Positions 33,511 through 46,739 of a stretch of DNA of 64,000 nucleotides are shown in pieces. The DNA is taken from the NCBI GenBank assembly GCA_037367405.1, contig JAZKJV010000154.1, forward strand, positions 372,001 through 436,000, read 5' to 3'. Each line of letters begins with the position of its first letter. The stretch's first letter is position 1. Source of the stretch: Ottelia alismoides (taxonomy: Eukaryota > Streptophyta > Magnoliopsida > Alismatales > Hydrocharitaceae). The notes beneath the pieces were generated by a model. That model was not told the DNA's origin. It made no database searches and saw only the letters and a program-made list of their open reading frames with translations. The position numbers and the translations under genes are program-made.

Positions 33511-36500
33511 TTACTTGAGGGCTTCTGCATCCTTCTTGAGAGTGAGATTACCCGTTTCGTTCTTGTCGAACAGCTTCTCGACCAGTTCGTTCCAGTTGGT
33601 TTTGCCCTTGGGTTTCTTCTCACCGGATATGATCCCTCCCGTCTCCTTGGCTGAAGAAGAATTGGCGTTCTCCTTGCCTGGGGTCACATCCGGTGGTGCA
33701 ACAGCATGAGGGATCTCCAAGCTAAAGGCTTTATCGAGCGCTTCCTTGTGTTCCATCTGGAGGGTCTGCAGCCTCTCCATCTTTTGGATGGTTGGCGCGC
33801 TCGTGGCTTCCGTTTCTTCCTTCATTCTCTGGTGGGCAAAAAAAACATGATTCCAAATCCAATCGGATAGGATTCTTCACGACGGGTTCAAATGATACGA
33901 TCAAGAAGCTGAACAGATCTTACTTGTAGAGCCTTTCGTGCCTCCCTTTCGATCCAGATGATTCCATGGTCTGATGTCGCGTTGCAAGATAGAACGATGT
34001 GCTCGAACCTTCCTTCGACAGGGATGGCAGACCTCACCTCAGGTGGAAACCTTCCGCATCTGTATTAATTAAAGTTCAGTTTGTAGCTATTCATATTCAT
34101 TCAAATCTTAAATAGATGAGCACGTTGTAGAACTTAACTAATATATAGTCTCATGCACCGCAATCAAATTACTTATGAAATAAGGAAGAGGTCATAAACA
34201 ACATCGAGAATTAACGGTCTCCAAACAATACCTGCAAAATTTTCTCTCGACAACATGATACATGCGACCGGGAGCATAGAGCCTTCTTGGATCTCTGAGC
34301 TTTCTGCCTTCGGGTATGAATGTATCCCTCAAGCAGATCATAAATAGCAGGCACGGCAAGCTGTGCAAGTGAGAAAAAAATCGTTGAAACTTGTTGATTG
34401 TTAGCAACATAAAAGAACATACAGATTTCAGCTCCAAGAATCAGCATCTCACCAAAATACAGAGCCAAAGATGTATTCCAACGGGGTCGCAGTTCTTGGT
34501 AAGAAATCATCCTGTGAAAGTCAAGATCAAATGAACAGAGAAGTATAAGAAACTAGAAAACTGCAATTGTGTTAAATGCTATTGAAACTGGAATCAGTAA
34601 ACTGAGACCGCTTATTTTACATTCAGATAATCATAATAGATCTTTTCATGGTTAAAACTTGAACCATCTCGACTGTTATACATCCAACTGTTTCTCTCCC
34701 ACGAACTCTTCAGTTACAAGTCTAGCTGAAAGCTCTGTCATGTCCATCACCATCTACATTACGGTACTAAACAGCAAATATACAGCTGCAGTACTACAAA
34801 ATACAGCAAACATCTAAACAGGCATGCTGGTTGCGGTTGGTTCCAACAGATTTTCCCAAACAATCATGTTTTTCACCCAAACTACTATCGATCTTTATTG
34901 GCACTAAATTCATTTTCAACTCTGAAAAGAACACTTCAATGAATTAGACGCCACAACATTCGTGCAACAGAAGTCAATTGATAATCACTGTGACAAATTC
35001 CGGTTGTCATGAAATCTCTTTCTAAATAGTTTGAAATTTGCTATCCTCAATCCACTGTTGGCTTGTTCAAAATTACCCTGAACTTCTTCGATGAATCCGA
35101 AATAGACAAGCCACCCCAACCAACCAACCAACCTACTAATTATACCAATGAACTATCAGTCTTTCCAGCCAACAACTTATTCTCTCATTGTAGAATAGAA
35201 GATACTAGTTATATTCATCATCAAACCTGTAATAGGAACTAAGCTAATGATAAGGACTCATACGCCCAAAATAATCACTTAATAACACTAAATTCGATGT
35301 TTTAGAAAAGCACGTTTGCAAAAGTCGGTATTTAGTCGGAAAGGTCACTGAATACGGATTAATCAGCAATCCGATGACGAATTGGATTTTTGGACTATTT
35401 TAAAATTTTACATATAATAATCACAATTTTTTAAAAGATTAAAAATTATTTTGATGTGCAACTACATATTTATATCGATATTCTCAATATGTATACAGTT
35501 CAAGTTCGATATAGGTTAGGTAGTATATGCCCGATATCGAGTTCGGTTTGACAGAGTTACCAATTGCTAAATGCCTAAATCAAAGTGGAAGAAAATAGAC
35601 CTAGGTTGACCATTTGCTTGTCTCACAAACGTGTAATTTTAACTCCAACATTTACCTCATAATTCTTATATTGCACATGTAGGCAATTACGTTGAATTCA
35701 AAAATTAATTGAACGAGCATTAAGTACGTTCATGTTGGGTTTGTTAAGTTGTTGAACTAAAATGTGAAGTTTGTGTTTAATTCGTTTGGAAGAAAAAGAG
35801 AGTTTAGCTGATCAGCCCCTGAAGAACTTTTGAAAGAAATTCAACAACTAATAAAGAGCACGGGATCGACCTGAAGCACGACGGAGTTGATGACGTCAGC
35901 GTACTTCACCGCAAGGTTCAGAGACATACATCTCGCGGGTGCGAGAGCATAGCCCCGGATCCGATCGCGCGAGATCCCCCCCAAACGATCGAGGTGGTTC
36001 ACCGCGAGGACCGTCGCGAGAGCGGCAACACCGGATCCTAGAGAATGCCCGACGAAGACGAGCTTCCAATCCTCGCCGAATTCCTCGAGCCAATCGGTCA
36101 GCCGATCACCTTCCTCGTCGAGAAGCCAAGTGGCGGCCTTGAGGAGGCCGTGGTGGACGTAGCCGCCGTCGAACATCTGTTGGCCGAGATCATTGTCGAG
36201 GAGGATCTTGTAGTCGGATTCCTTGATGAGATTGAGGCCGCGGATAGCGACAATGAGCTCGCGGTGGGCACGATCGGCGAGGATGGCGTAGGGGGGGCAG
36301 CGGCCGAGGGTGGAGGAGTAGGAGGCGCGGCGGAGGAGGTCGAGGTCGGAGGGGGGGAGGGGGATGGGGGGCTCGTCGTAGGCGGAGAGGACGGTGAGGG
36401 AGAGGCGGGGTACGGGGGAGAAGTCGACGGCGGAGGCGGGGGGCCACGTGGCGCTGTCGTAGTCGCCCACGTAGGTGCAGCGCCGCCACGCCCACCGCGC

Positions 36501-36545
36501 GCAGCCGAGGCAAACGGCGCACTCGAGGCCGCAAGTGACGGACAT
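33511..36545 (-). CDS. class 3 lipase (mono-/diacylglycerol lipase type), five exons, 438 aa
   Basis: Exons join as 36545-35871, 34511-34453, 34360-34232, 34059-33924 and 33828-33511 with GT-AG introns, giving 438 codons with no break. The protein starts MSVTCGLECAVCLGCARWAW, a Cys/Trp-rich N-terminus shared with plant DAG-lipase-like Lipase_3 proteins. The nucleophile elbow GHSLG is at residues 166-170 (Ser168). FLPRTATPLE follows the first intron, and a likely catalytic His is in RFEHIVLS (His308). Residues 246-256 (CLPCLLFMICL region) are hydrophobic and may touch membrane. The C-terminal 100 residues are charged (KEEKK-type, coiled-coil-like). Expected reaction: hydrolysis of acyl esters of mono- or diacylglycerol, probably at a membrane. 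The first exon is very GC-rich, as in monocot genes. The start is the Met in the conserved N-terminus, with a TATA box about 105 bp upstream. The function is inferred from the family. Intron 1 (34512-35870) is the longest and holds no other gene. Confidence 0.92.
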
Positions 36546-36564
36546 TGGCGGAGGGATAGGGTGG

Positions 36565-36648
36565 ATAGCGTCGACGAGAGCGCGGCCCGGGTGGATAGCG
36601 GCGACGAGAGCGCGGATAGCGGCGACGAGAGCGCGGATAGCGGCGAGG
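36565..36648. repeat. 21-bp direct repeats in lipase 5' leader
   Basis: Units of GATAGCGGCGACGAGAGCGCG type are repeated about three to four times between the TATA box and the ATG. One unit is interrupted by GCCCGGGTG. They would be transcribed as part of the 5' UTR. Confidence 0.85.
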
Positions 36649-36649
36649 G

Positions 36650-36656
36650 ATTTATA
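36650..36656 (-). promoter_or_regulatory. TATA box of the lipase gene
   Basis: TATAAAT on the minus strand, about 105 bp before the ATG, giving a 5' UTR of roughly 75 bp. A pyrimidine-rich patch of TTCCCC repeats lies just upstream. Confidence 0.75.
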
Positions 36657-36658
36657 AA

Positions 36659-36684
36659 GGGGAAGGGGAAGGGGAAGGGGAAGG
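36659..36684 (+). promoter_or_regulatory. G-quadruplex-capable GGGGAA repeat next to TATA
   Basis: Four GGGG runs separated by AA, on the plus (template) strand directly upstream of the lipase TATA box. On the coding strand it is a C/T patch like the Y patches of plant promoters. The sequence fits the standard four-run G-quadruplex rule. Confidence 0.7.
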
Positions 36685-36699
36685 ATATCGAGCTGTCTG

Positions 36700-38000
36700 T
36701 GCGTGTGGGGTTTTGGAGGGCGCGGGAGCAAGGGATATTTTTGGGAAATTAGCGCTATGCTCCCTTGACTTTTTGGAAATGCAATCGAAATAAATGCGTG
36801 CGAAGGGATAAGAGTCAAGTAGACTTTTAGATAAAATTCTCTTATTCTAAGATAAGTAAATGATATTATGCATTTAAATAAAGAATTAACTCTTCTAATC
36901 ATACCACAACCCATGTAATACACCCTAACCCATTCGATCTTCTCACCATTTGCATAAACTATCCCTCATATTTAAAGCTACAAATAATCAAAGTTCTAAA
37001 CAGAGCTGTAGAAGAAGGCGTGGAGGAAGAGAGCATGAATAAGACATTTCCATTGCGTCGACTGCTTCTGCATCTGCTTCAGATACCCCATGTATAGCGA
37101 GGTCGGAACTCATGTTCTACGATAAGCTCCCTGGCGCACTCAACCTGGTCGAGCTCCTCGACGAGCTCCCTAACTATCATGGATAAGATGCCAACGAGGA
37201 GCTCTTGCTAGGAAGGAGGAAGAAGGAAATAAGGATGATAAAGAAGAGAAACTCGAAGGACTGAAAAAAATTGATATAATTTTGTCATTTTGTTTCAAAA
37301 AACTCATTTCTTTCTAGTCCCTAACTTTGTAAGTAGTGAGTGGGCACTAGAATTTCACTATAGATTTTTATCTTTTTTAAGTTCACATATCATTGTTAAT
37401 AAATGTGTCTTTTTCAGCTTTTTTACGCAACACAGTTGTACCAGTAGAATTTTCAGGTATAAAAATGGGACTTTTGCACCATGGATCCTGAGATCTTCGT
37501 AAGGATTGCGGTGAAAGAGCTATTAAAATTACAGGGACCTCGGTGTAATCACAAAGATTGTGGGATTGTTGCGGTGTAAATCGGACAAGATTTTAGGGGT
37601 CATGATGTAAAAATTCGTTAATAAAAATTCAAAACCAACCGCACGTTTTATGGGCTTCCTTACTCTATAGGTTATCTGACTTTATTTTATTTTCATACGA
37701 TGCACTTCTTGCAGAAAAAAAAATTGACCGAAACTGACCAAATTGTTGTAAAAAAGAGAACCTAATTAGCTAAAAATAATCGAAGAATTCTCATCCAACG
37801 TCTTACGTGGTCAATTTCTTTAGACTATAAATCTTTCTAGTCAATGGAATTGGAACTGGAATATAATAATATTAGATGAATAAATAAATAAATAAGAAAA
37901 GGACAGGCCGCCATGAACCCCATATGCTCCTAAAAATTAGGTGGATATAGATAGATGATGCAAACTTTGCTACTCCTTATCATTCTTTCATAATATATAA
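36700..38000. other. upstream intergenic of lipase, possible gene scraps
   Basis: 36980-37270 has coding-like composition on the plus strand (a frame with LPGALNLVELLDELPNY) interrupted by stops. Near 37480 a short frame reads MDPEIFVRIAVKELLKL. Neither can be assigned. The rest is AT-rich. Confidence 0.3.
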
Positions 38001-38029
38001 CTAGCGGTGGACCCGTGCATTGCACGGGT
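38001..38029 (-). mobile_element. Helitron 3' end (hairpin plus CTAG)
   Basis: On the minus strand a 9-bp stem hairpin (ACCCGTGCA, loop A, TGCACGGGT) is followed after six bases by CTAG and then host T, the standard Helitron 3' terminus. The element body would lie to the right (up to at least 39 kb). A 5' TC terminus could not be fixed, and no Rep/helicase frame was seen. Confidence 0.6.
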
Positions 38030-39590
38030 ATAAAAAATTCTGTACTCAAATTTTTTGCGAAAGTTTAAAGATAAATCAAAGGAAAAGACACTTGCAAAAT
38101 AAGACTGTTAATTAGTTCTAAACTAATTTTTTAATGATATCGACCAAATATGATTGTCCCGTTTCTAAAGAAGCTATTGCTAAAATATCATAAGGTTAAG
38201 TCAATAGAAAAAAGTTTTTCATGAGATGGTAAACTAAAACAATAGCCCTTAAAAGGTTATGAGCGGCATCGAATAAAGAATTCACTGACAACAAACATCT
38301 TTATAGAAAATATCAAATTATGAATATGTTACATATAATATCATATAGATTTGATACAGAGATAATTATTTAAATCTACTTTGTACGGTAAATTAAGTAA
38401 TATGATTATTGTTTTTTTGTGCAAAGCCTAACATGCGCATTCATTTTATGATTCAATCATTATAAATTAACATAGATAATTACATAAAAAATAATGGTCG
38501 ATGAACTGATTTATATTTATGCTCACAACTATCGAACCAATCATAGATTATAATCATAATCAATCATAGAATATAATCATAAGAGTGCATGATATAGCAA
38601 GAATTCAAAATAAATTAATTTAATATTAGAAGTGTGTAAAGGCTTTTTAAGTGTAATATTAGCTTATGATACATTGTTGTCGTGGAGTGATACATGTACT
38701 CATATGATGAATAACTATATGTCATCATTTGTAGGTAGAGGTGAACTTTGCAAGTCTCTACGTGTTTGATTATCTATTTATGTCGTGATGTAGTCAAATC
38801 GAAGTTCATCTACCTTTCTTGAAATTATTATATCTAGATTAGTAAAATCAAATGAGTAGACCTTCTCAAGCATTTCTTGTACTTCAACGATAGTCATTTG
38901 AAGCATTTTTTCCGCGACATTACGAAGGTTGTAATACATGCACAAATATTACAGTCCATTACTTCAGGTGTAACTTCATTCTATTTATTAGAGGAGTTTA
39001 ATTAGTATTCAGAAGAGAGCTATTTGTAAATAGGGATGTGAAATTTAAGAAATACTTTACCGAGACTAACATTATGATTTCTGGGCTTTACAATTGACAC
39101 AATTTCCCTCTTCATCTAATCTATAGGTGCTGAAGCACAAGTTACAACATTCATACCGTAAGTTTGTGTTGTGAAGATTGTTTGAATAGTCGCTTTTGTT
39201 GGATAAGTTATTTTCTGAATATTAATGAAATGTAGAGTAATAAATTACATGAGGAAATAATTGATATGAAATGACCTACTGGTATTAGAGAAAGAATTGT
39301 AAAGGTTAATGATACATTCAATGGTGAAGTTTGACATGCTTTTAAAATATCAGCAAGTGTAGTTGTTAAAAGTTTGAAACATCTTGCATTTTTTTCCGTA
39401 GATGGAGTAATTGCTGCTCGAATTTTTACTATTTGAACGCAATCCTCATGCATCTAGATGCTTTGGTTTGAGCTTGTAAGACCTAAAAGCAACCATTGAT
39501 TATATGAAATTTTAATTTTATGACTTCTTTTTTACATGGATGGCTAACAATATCAAATTCTTGGGCGATCACTGCCCGTTCCTCAAGTTG
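38030..39590. other. AT-rich, presumed Helitron interior
   Basis: No RepHel frame. A minus-strand stretch near 39450-39300 (EDCVQIVKIRAAITPSTEKN) looks weakly coding but cannot be named. Confidence 0.3.
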
Positions 39591-39802
39591 GAGATCTAAC
39601 TTAACATAGTTAAGAGAGCAAGCAAAATTTTCGTAGGATAAAATCAACTGCAATTTAAGATATTGTTCATACTACCAGTTAAAGAGTCTAAGAATCATCG
39701 ACCGATCGTGCAGAGGAGCCCCTCTTCAAATTCTTTTTTCCCCGATATGCACTCATTACAATGGTTCTCATATCTATGCAAAGCAAAAATAGTAAATACA
39801 CC
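39591..39802. repeat. tandem host duplication, copy 1 (split by the CACTA element)
   Basis: Matches 47135-47346 along its length, starting GAGATCTAACTTAACATAG. It continues on the far side of the CACTA element at 47103 (CTCGAGGAT...). So the insertion is in copy 1, and copy 2 shows the uninterrupted order. Confidence 0.9.
39800..39802. repeat. 3-bp target duplication of CACTA element (left)
   Basis: ACC, repeated at 47100-47102. Three bases is the CACTA standard. Confidence 0.85.
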
Positions 39803-40150
39803 CACTACAACAATAGAGATCTATAGCGACAATTTTTTTGTTAGCATCGCAACGAATAAAACGTCACTATATAATCTCGTGACGAATCCGTTATTCGTCA
39901 TAAGAATCGTTGCTATATAAACCCTTGTTAAATTTTTAGCAACAATTACTAACCGTTGAGAAATTTCAAATAGCAACGAATAAAATTAATGTTAAATTTA
40001 AATTTTACAACAAATAAAAACCGTTGCCATTAGTATATGCCGACATTTTTTTCGTCACTATATGAAGCATATTATTTGACTCTTCTATGTATATCAACGC
40101 TTTTTTCGTCACTATTTGTGTCAATGCCGACGAATCATTTGTCATAAAAA
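39803..40150. repeat. CACTA left subterminal repeat region
   Basis: Dense short repeats (CGTCACTATA, AGCAACGAAT, TTCGTCA) in both orientations. Confidence 0.75.
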
Positions 40151-40434
40151 TCAAGGATTGATTTAACGATGATTTATTTGTTATAATATAAATTGATAAA
40201 ATCATTTTATTTCCTGAATATAATTTCATAAAATTAATACTAGTATACATTGAGAAACAAGTTGTTTCATTCTGATATCATTCATGAATCTCTAAAGAAA
40301 GACCACTAATTATGAAATCACCTAAAAATAATAGTCAGTCCAATATTAACTAAACTTTGTTTTGAGAGAATGCAAATAAAACATATGACATTGTTTTGGA
40401 ATGGTGAGTATTGAATTGCCATCGACATCAAACA

Positions 40435-41440
40435 TCAAATTCTAATGTATCTTAAAACAATCCAAATGCTTATTTGGCAGAATAAGGTGGAGTATGGGTT
40501 ACCATCATCCTCCGCAAATGCAGCTTCATCCTCTTCTCTGTGACGCAGCTCCACCAATCTCCTCATGAGTTGGCGTCGACATGTAGCTTGTATGAAGCAC
40601 ACGGCCCACGTTCGCTGCTGCGAGTAGTACCAGAAGGTGTGCTGCACCTGCCTGTTGTGTTGCTGCCTGAACTGGCTGGCCACGAACTTCAACTCTTCCG
40701 CTACCAACTCGAAGGCCTCAACATCTGATATCATCTTCACAGTCCTGGTCGATGACAAGAGATTGGCTCTGGCCTTAGGATTCAGAGCCCATGCCAGCGG
40801 TTCCTCTCCGCAGAAGTCGCCTTCTTTCAGTAAGCTCTAGTTGAAGAATCCACTCCGTCCACTATCGGTTGTCTCGCTCTCGGGATGGCCTCGTATGATG
40901 AAGACCATCTCGTCTATAGGATCCCCCTCACGCGCAATGTACGTCTTTTCGGTGTATAGGCTTCAGATGTTCGCATATGGCATCCAAGAGCCTCTCGTCC
41001 ATGTTGCTGAAGAAAGGAACTCTTCTGACGAGCCAAACAGAGGTCTCAGATCCTTTGGAAGGCATTGGACCAAGTTCTCTTCATCCACACAACACGTTTC
41101 CAGCCACTTGTATTGATCTTATCTTCTTACACGTTCTCTGAGCTCTTGTGAAAGTAGACCATGATGCATCCACTGTTCTGAGTCACGCCTTTTGACCCTC
41201 ATCTCCTCCAGTATTATCGTCAATGATGCCAGATAGGTCTAGTTGGTAGAAACATCAAATTTCCAAAGAGGTGCATGCAAAAAATATTTAGACAGAAGTT
41301 TACCTGCATGTTACCGATTAGAAGAACAGAGTATGAGCCCGAGAATTGCAAGAGCTATTGAGAATATGACTTTCCCGGCGTATGTGCTAGTTATCATGCC
41401 TTGTCCAAGTGTGTTGCATGTCATTAACAGGGTATCATAA
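40435..41440 (-). pseudogene. captured cyclic-nucleotide-gated channel (CNGC) fragment
   Basis: Minus strand, in order. 41440-41304 encodes the pore/S6 side (LGQGMITSTYAGKVIFS). Then a short intron (donor GTAAAC, acceptor CAACTAG) lies at a CAG|ACC junction, as in plant CNGC genes. From 41238 come the C-linker (EEMRVKRRDSEQWMHH) and cyclic-nucleotide-binding region (VRRVPFFSNMDERLLDAI), then 40758-40435 (SSTRTVKMISDVEAFELVAE and the calmodulin/IQ part FIQATCRRQLMRRLVELR). Frameshifts and stops break the binding domain. S1-S5 and the extreme C-terminus are absent. CNGCs are plasma-membrane cation channels in calcium signalling. Lying wholly inside a CACTA element, this is a captured, dead copy. 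Confidence 0.87.
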
Positions 41441-44400
41441 TAACACAATGGATTAAAGTATGAAAATTTTTCTTCACCTTAAATTTTGCAAGCCTCACTA
41501 CAAACAGTAACGGTATTTGGAAACAAACTTCCCAGATGATAGATCATATTAAAATAACACTTCAAAGTCTCTTCACGATATTGAGTTAGATCATATCATT
41601 CCATTACAAATGCAAACATGGAAATAATATCATTATGTATTCAACAGTAGTCTATGTGAAGTGAATGAGTTCGATTTTGTTTCAGCTCGACAATTCTCAC
41701 AGCAAATTTATCAAAGTACAGATCCAGATCTCAGCACAAGAACACATACAAAGTGAGTTGTACGAAGCACTCCTATCTGATCAGTGTTTACTTGTGCTAA
41801 TCTAGTTTGAGAAGAAGCTTAGGAAACCTATGAGTACAACTTTAATTTAGAAGAGCACAAATCTCCGAGTGGTGGTGACTGGAATAATACTATTAAAGAT
41901 TCCTGATTGTAGATATAAACATCCTTTAATTAGGGTGGTCAAACATAGATTTGTTCCTCATTATGAGTTGATTTTGAGTAATTCAAAATCTCTATGGTTG
42001 GACTACGGATTATTATGTGATATTCGTTGGGCATACTTTAACTCAACTGGATCCTACTTAATTCCATATCCATGTAAAAGGTCTTGTGACATCCATTTTT
42101 TTGCTTTGCGGGGTTCTTAAGATGAAAATACTTACTTGGCTAAAATGATATTGTCTAGACATTATATCATCTTTCTGTAATCTCGTATCATGCAGGAAGT
42201 AAATGTCTAAAATGAAAGAATTTAGGAAGATCGGATTTTATAGCCACATCCACGCCTTTTATCGTGAAGCTGCTCCAAGGGCTCATGTGGAGAAGGTCAT
42301 AACTTCCACCTTATTGAATCTTAGTCTAATATTATGTGCTTATTTTTTAACATTTCCTATCGAAAGAGGTCAAGCCTGATTTTTCTTGGTGCTACAAGCC
42401 GATAATGTGTTGCTTTATATGATCATTTGATTTAGTGGAAAAGTACAACTAGAAGTCTCATATTATTCTTCCCAATCTCGGAATTAAAACCCATAGGTTT
42501 GAGAAAGGCTTCAGAATCTCAGTGAAAGTATATTCTCAGCACATGAGCACACTCTCAAAGAAGCATAGAAAAGCACATCCTCCAACACCAAAATCAAGTA
42601 TGAGAACCTCTACATCCTCTAGTCCAAACATCCTAGAAACAAGATTCTTATATACTCTAGTCCAATAAAGGGAAACAAAATTAAGCAGCCATATTACATC
42701 CAACAGTAGGCAACGCATGTCTCCTTATCCTCCCCAAGCACAAACAACCTAGGAAAGGACTCCGTCAAAATCCCATACCAACTCTGATCATCTAACTAGA
42801 ACCTGAACTGATCTACGTCGCTCAGCTGACACTATAGACAGGAGACGCAGTATGCACAATAAGCATCACACCTTTCAAAAAAATTGATGCACTACTATAA
42901 GGTTGCCTCCCCTCTCTCAGGTCCAAAAATATACCATAACAAGCATTCGGTATAAAAGTAATCACCCCTTCTCATTATCTTCAAGACCCACCTAACCATA
43001 AGAACTTCATTGAAAGCCTTCAAATACCTTAACCCCAAGCATTCAATACACAAGTAATAATGGTATGGAATAGAGGAGAAGATTTAGCAGCATCAAACAA
43101 AAGAAAGGATCAAATTTAGAGGCATAGAACATACCACCTAGATAGTAGCTTGGCCTTCCAATCTTGTAGCTTCTTTTCCACTTTCTAAAGCATTGATTCA
43201 ATTCAATCAATATACCTGACAAGAAAATAATCACATGCCAAGAAGAAGTGTATAAATAGCTAATGTCTTCCTGTAGAAAATGTGACAAGAATTTAAGATG
43301 ATGTTGTAAACTAAAAGTAATAAAATATACTTACTTGAAAATCAACTTGATGTGTGTAATCACCATTTGATCATAGCGAGTTTGAAAATCCTACATCCTA
43401 ATGTAAAGATAACAATTCAAAAATCCTATATAATGAAAGTATTTCAAAACAAAATCATCAAATATATTGACATGTATTCACAAAAAATAAGAATTCAGGA
43501 CTTACTTGGGATCATCTTGGGTAAGTTTCTTGATTTTCAAATATTGCAGAAATTTTCCCTACATGATTGTAAGTGTTGATCCTATAGAGTGGAGTAATGC
43601 ACAAGTGGATCCGTCTTTTGGGATGCCGAGCATGGAAATATGAGAATATCAAGATACTATATTTCATAGGATCAAGTGTTTTCGTAGGTGTAATTCAAAT
43701 ATTGAGCTATTTAATAATTATCAATGAATCATAATAAAATACTTCTACTTGTCCACATTACCATGTTATGGCAACTCAACAACATTAAAATAAAAAAGGT
43801 GACCATCAGTTTCCACTGTCAGCATCACTAAAGGAATGAGAAGTATAGACATCTAACCTGTTGCGGGAAAGCCTCCTTAGTTGCAGCATAGAGTTCTGAA
43901 TTTTATATTTGACAGTCATCAAAAGATCAAAAACAAAGAGATGATTTTTTTCTTGATATCTTAGTAGGATGTAGGCATGAGAGTCTTAATTAGCACTTTT
44001 CTTCCATTGTAAGCTATTACAAATTTACACATGAAAAGATATTATCATTAAACTCACACTTGTTATTGTGATAAATAATCAACCTTCCAGTTGATGATTG
44101 GACTGCAAGTCAATTAAACTAGGTGATCAATTTTGGCCTAATGGCTGAAATTGTATGGGGATGCAGGACGCATATGAAACATGTCTGTCGAACACTTAAT
44201 GTTGCAGTTTAAGATGGGAAGTTTTCACTAACCTGCATCCAAAAAGTATCCATTCACCTCATATATGGACTTCAAAAATACCCAAGAAATCTATTATGTT
44301 TTATAGCTTTTGACGCATCAAATCACATCAAAATCTATAAATCTATCTAGTATTGGGAGTAGAATGCTTACCAAAGGCAAGAGATAGAGATTGTCATCAT

Positions 44401-46700
44401 TTCAAATCATCAAATCAAAATGTACATCATGAATCTGATTACATTCAAGTGGTGAAAAAATATTGAATCAACCACATGAAAGACTAGAAAGATATTAGAA
44501 TACGCGGTTGTTTAAAAATGATTGAAGTTCAACATGAACAATATCTTCTCATTAATAAAAAAACAAGGTGCTGATTTTTGTAGATTATTGATCTTCATAA
44601 TCCGTGAAATACATAAATGGTCAAGTTCATAATAAGGTCTATCTTCTAGATGGGATATACCGTGCCTATCATAATGGATTATGATCTCTAAAAGGTTTGG
44701 GACTCTAATGTAGATGGCATGATCATGGATCCCTCCTGAAGAACAAAGCTCACCAGGTACGTGTAGTGTAGTTCGAAAGATCCCCCATGATGGGAAGGAA
44801 TTCATTTGTTTGCAAGGAAGAGAGGTTATCTCCCTCAAGCATGTTGGCATGGATTGCATTTATTATCATGGAACTATAGTCCTTTTCAAGAAGATAAACC
44901 AACCAAAAGTGGATTTAAGATTATAAAATCCTTCTAAATCTTGCAAGATAGAATCATACATAACTCCCAATTCTGATTTATATAAGTACGAGATTATTGT
45001 GCATGGTAAAAATCTGAAGCAAACAACGTATATGCACCTTGTACAGCTCCCTGATGTACACTAGTATGAGATTCTTGTGCGGATTTCCAAGATTTCAGAA
45101 ATATCAATTAGAAGTATCCGTAACTCATATCTAAAATCAGTTAATGGGGTCAATCTGAGATAGAGCGATAAGGCTGCTAATGAATCCAAGAATTAGATTG
45201 GTTATTCAATAAGATTTCAACCTTATAAATCAATATTCTGACTTATATTAAAGTGACAACATTAGATGATTCTACTGATGACATGTTGTATAATGTGATT
45301 TATTGCATATCATGAATCATTTGCATTTATCTAAAGTTAGGAATCCCATATCAGAATGTGATTTTTGTTGTTAGATATGATGGGAGAGTTGCTCCAGAAT
45401 ATTCAGTACTTAAGAATGCATGTTTGTGCTTGATTCTTTTGTTTGGCGATGTCATATTAAGGTCTGAGCAAAAATCAATAAATTACGACATGAATAACCG
45501 CAGCAAGGCTAACTACTGCAGACACAACACAATTGCCGTTGAATGCTTTTTCCTTGTTGCATTGCCGTTGAATGCTTTTTCCTTGCTGCAAAGATTTTTG
45601 TTTGGATTTGCTATTAACATATCATTGTTCAGTATGCAAAAGCACAAATCTGTATTGTTGGCACACAATAAAAGGACAACGAAATGTTGAATCCATTGAT
45701 TAAGTGAACACATATTAAGTGCAAAAATCCCAAAAGTACCAGATGTGTAATGTCTTGTGGGAAAATTATTACCGCACACGAACAAAATTATAGAATTTAA
45801 CTTATTTTATTCGCCTATAAAATAAACATAAGATAAAACTATGTTATTTTACTATTGGCATCACGACTAACAAATCTATGTATTTTCCTATGTTATTTTA
45901 TTATATAAAAACCAAGGTTACAACATATATTATTGCAAGCATAATAAATATAATATATTGGCTCTTTTATTTCAATCTGAAATCATTTTTATATCAACTA
46001 TCTGGATTTGTAATCCGTGATTTCGTTCTGTTTCAATTTTAATCTAAGAGTCGGTGTTTCTAACCGTTCAAGTTTGATCGAAGAGTCGGTGCTTCTAACC
46101 GATGCATTGGGCGAAATCGGACCGGGCGAGGAGGTCGTTGTACGAGAGGCGATCAAAGTTGCGGCGAACCTCGTCTTATGACTTGCTTTTGCTACCATCG
46201 ATGATGAACCTCAGAACTCAGATCGCCTGGAGGTGCCAGAATGGACGGCGACACAGTGTTCGAGGTTTCAGAAGGTGCATGCGACGGCGACGGGGAGTCC
46301 ACGACCCCAGTAGATGCGGTGGAGGCGGTGCGAAGCGGAAGGGAATGAGGGGGCGACGACAATGGAAATGGCACTGGGGATGACGGTGTTGATGGATTGC
46401 CACCTGCGCGAGCGTCACGATTAGGGTACGACAAGGGAGGTCCTTCCCATTGCGAGTGAGAGTTTGAGAAGAGGAAGATGATTAGGGGGATATATAGGAC
46501 GTCGAAGAGGGGAGGGATGGTGAGCAGAGGTTGGAGCGGAGGTGGGAACGGGATACCATATTTGACTGAAGGAGAGATACACTGGTGGAGATGGAGCAGA
46601 CAGATCGTTGGTGGAAATGGAGGTGAAAGGGGGGAATCATCGTCGAGGTTTTTGGGAAGACGGAGGAAGGGTTTTAGTCGAGGTTCTACTGGGAAGCTTT
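41441..46700. other. CACTA interior: unassigned, with coding-like scraps
   Basis: 42190-42300 plus strand reads GFYSHIHAFYREAAPRAHVE. 44512-44859 minus is open for 115 codons (RTTLHVPGELCSSGG, YYELDHLCISRIMKI). 46434-46192 minus is a Pro/Ser-rich GC-rich stretch like a first exon. None is recognised. They could be further captured exons. No transposase motif was found. The rest is AT-rich. Confidence 0.35.
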
Positions 46701-46739
46701 AGATAATAGCACTTTACACATATAATAAAGAAATTAAAA

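Noticed and set aside
36045..36752. 235-codon open frame on the plus strand with Gly/Val/Asp-rich product
   Set aside because: It lies antisense to the GC-rich first exon and leader of the lipase gene. High GC removes stops; the product is low complexity and has no domain.
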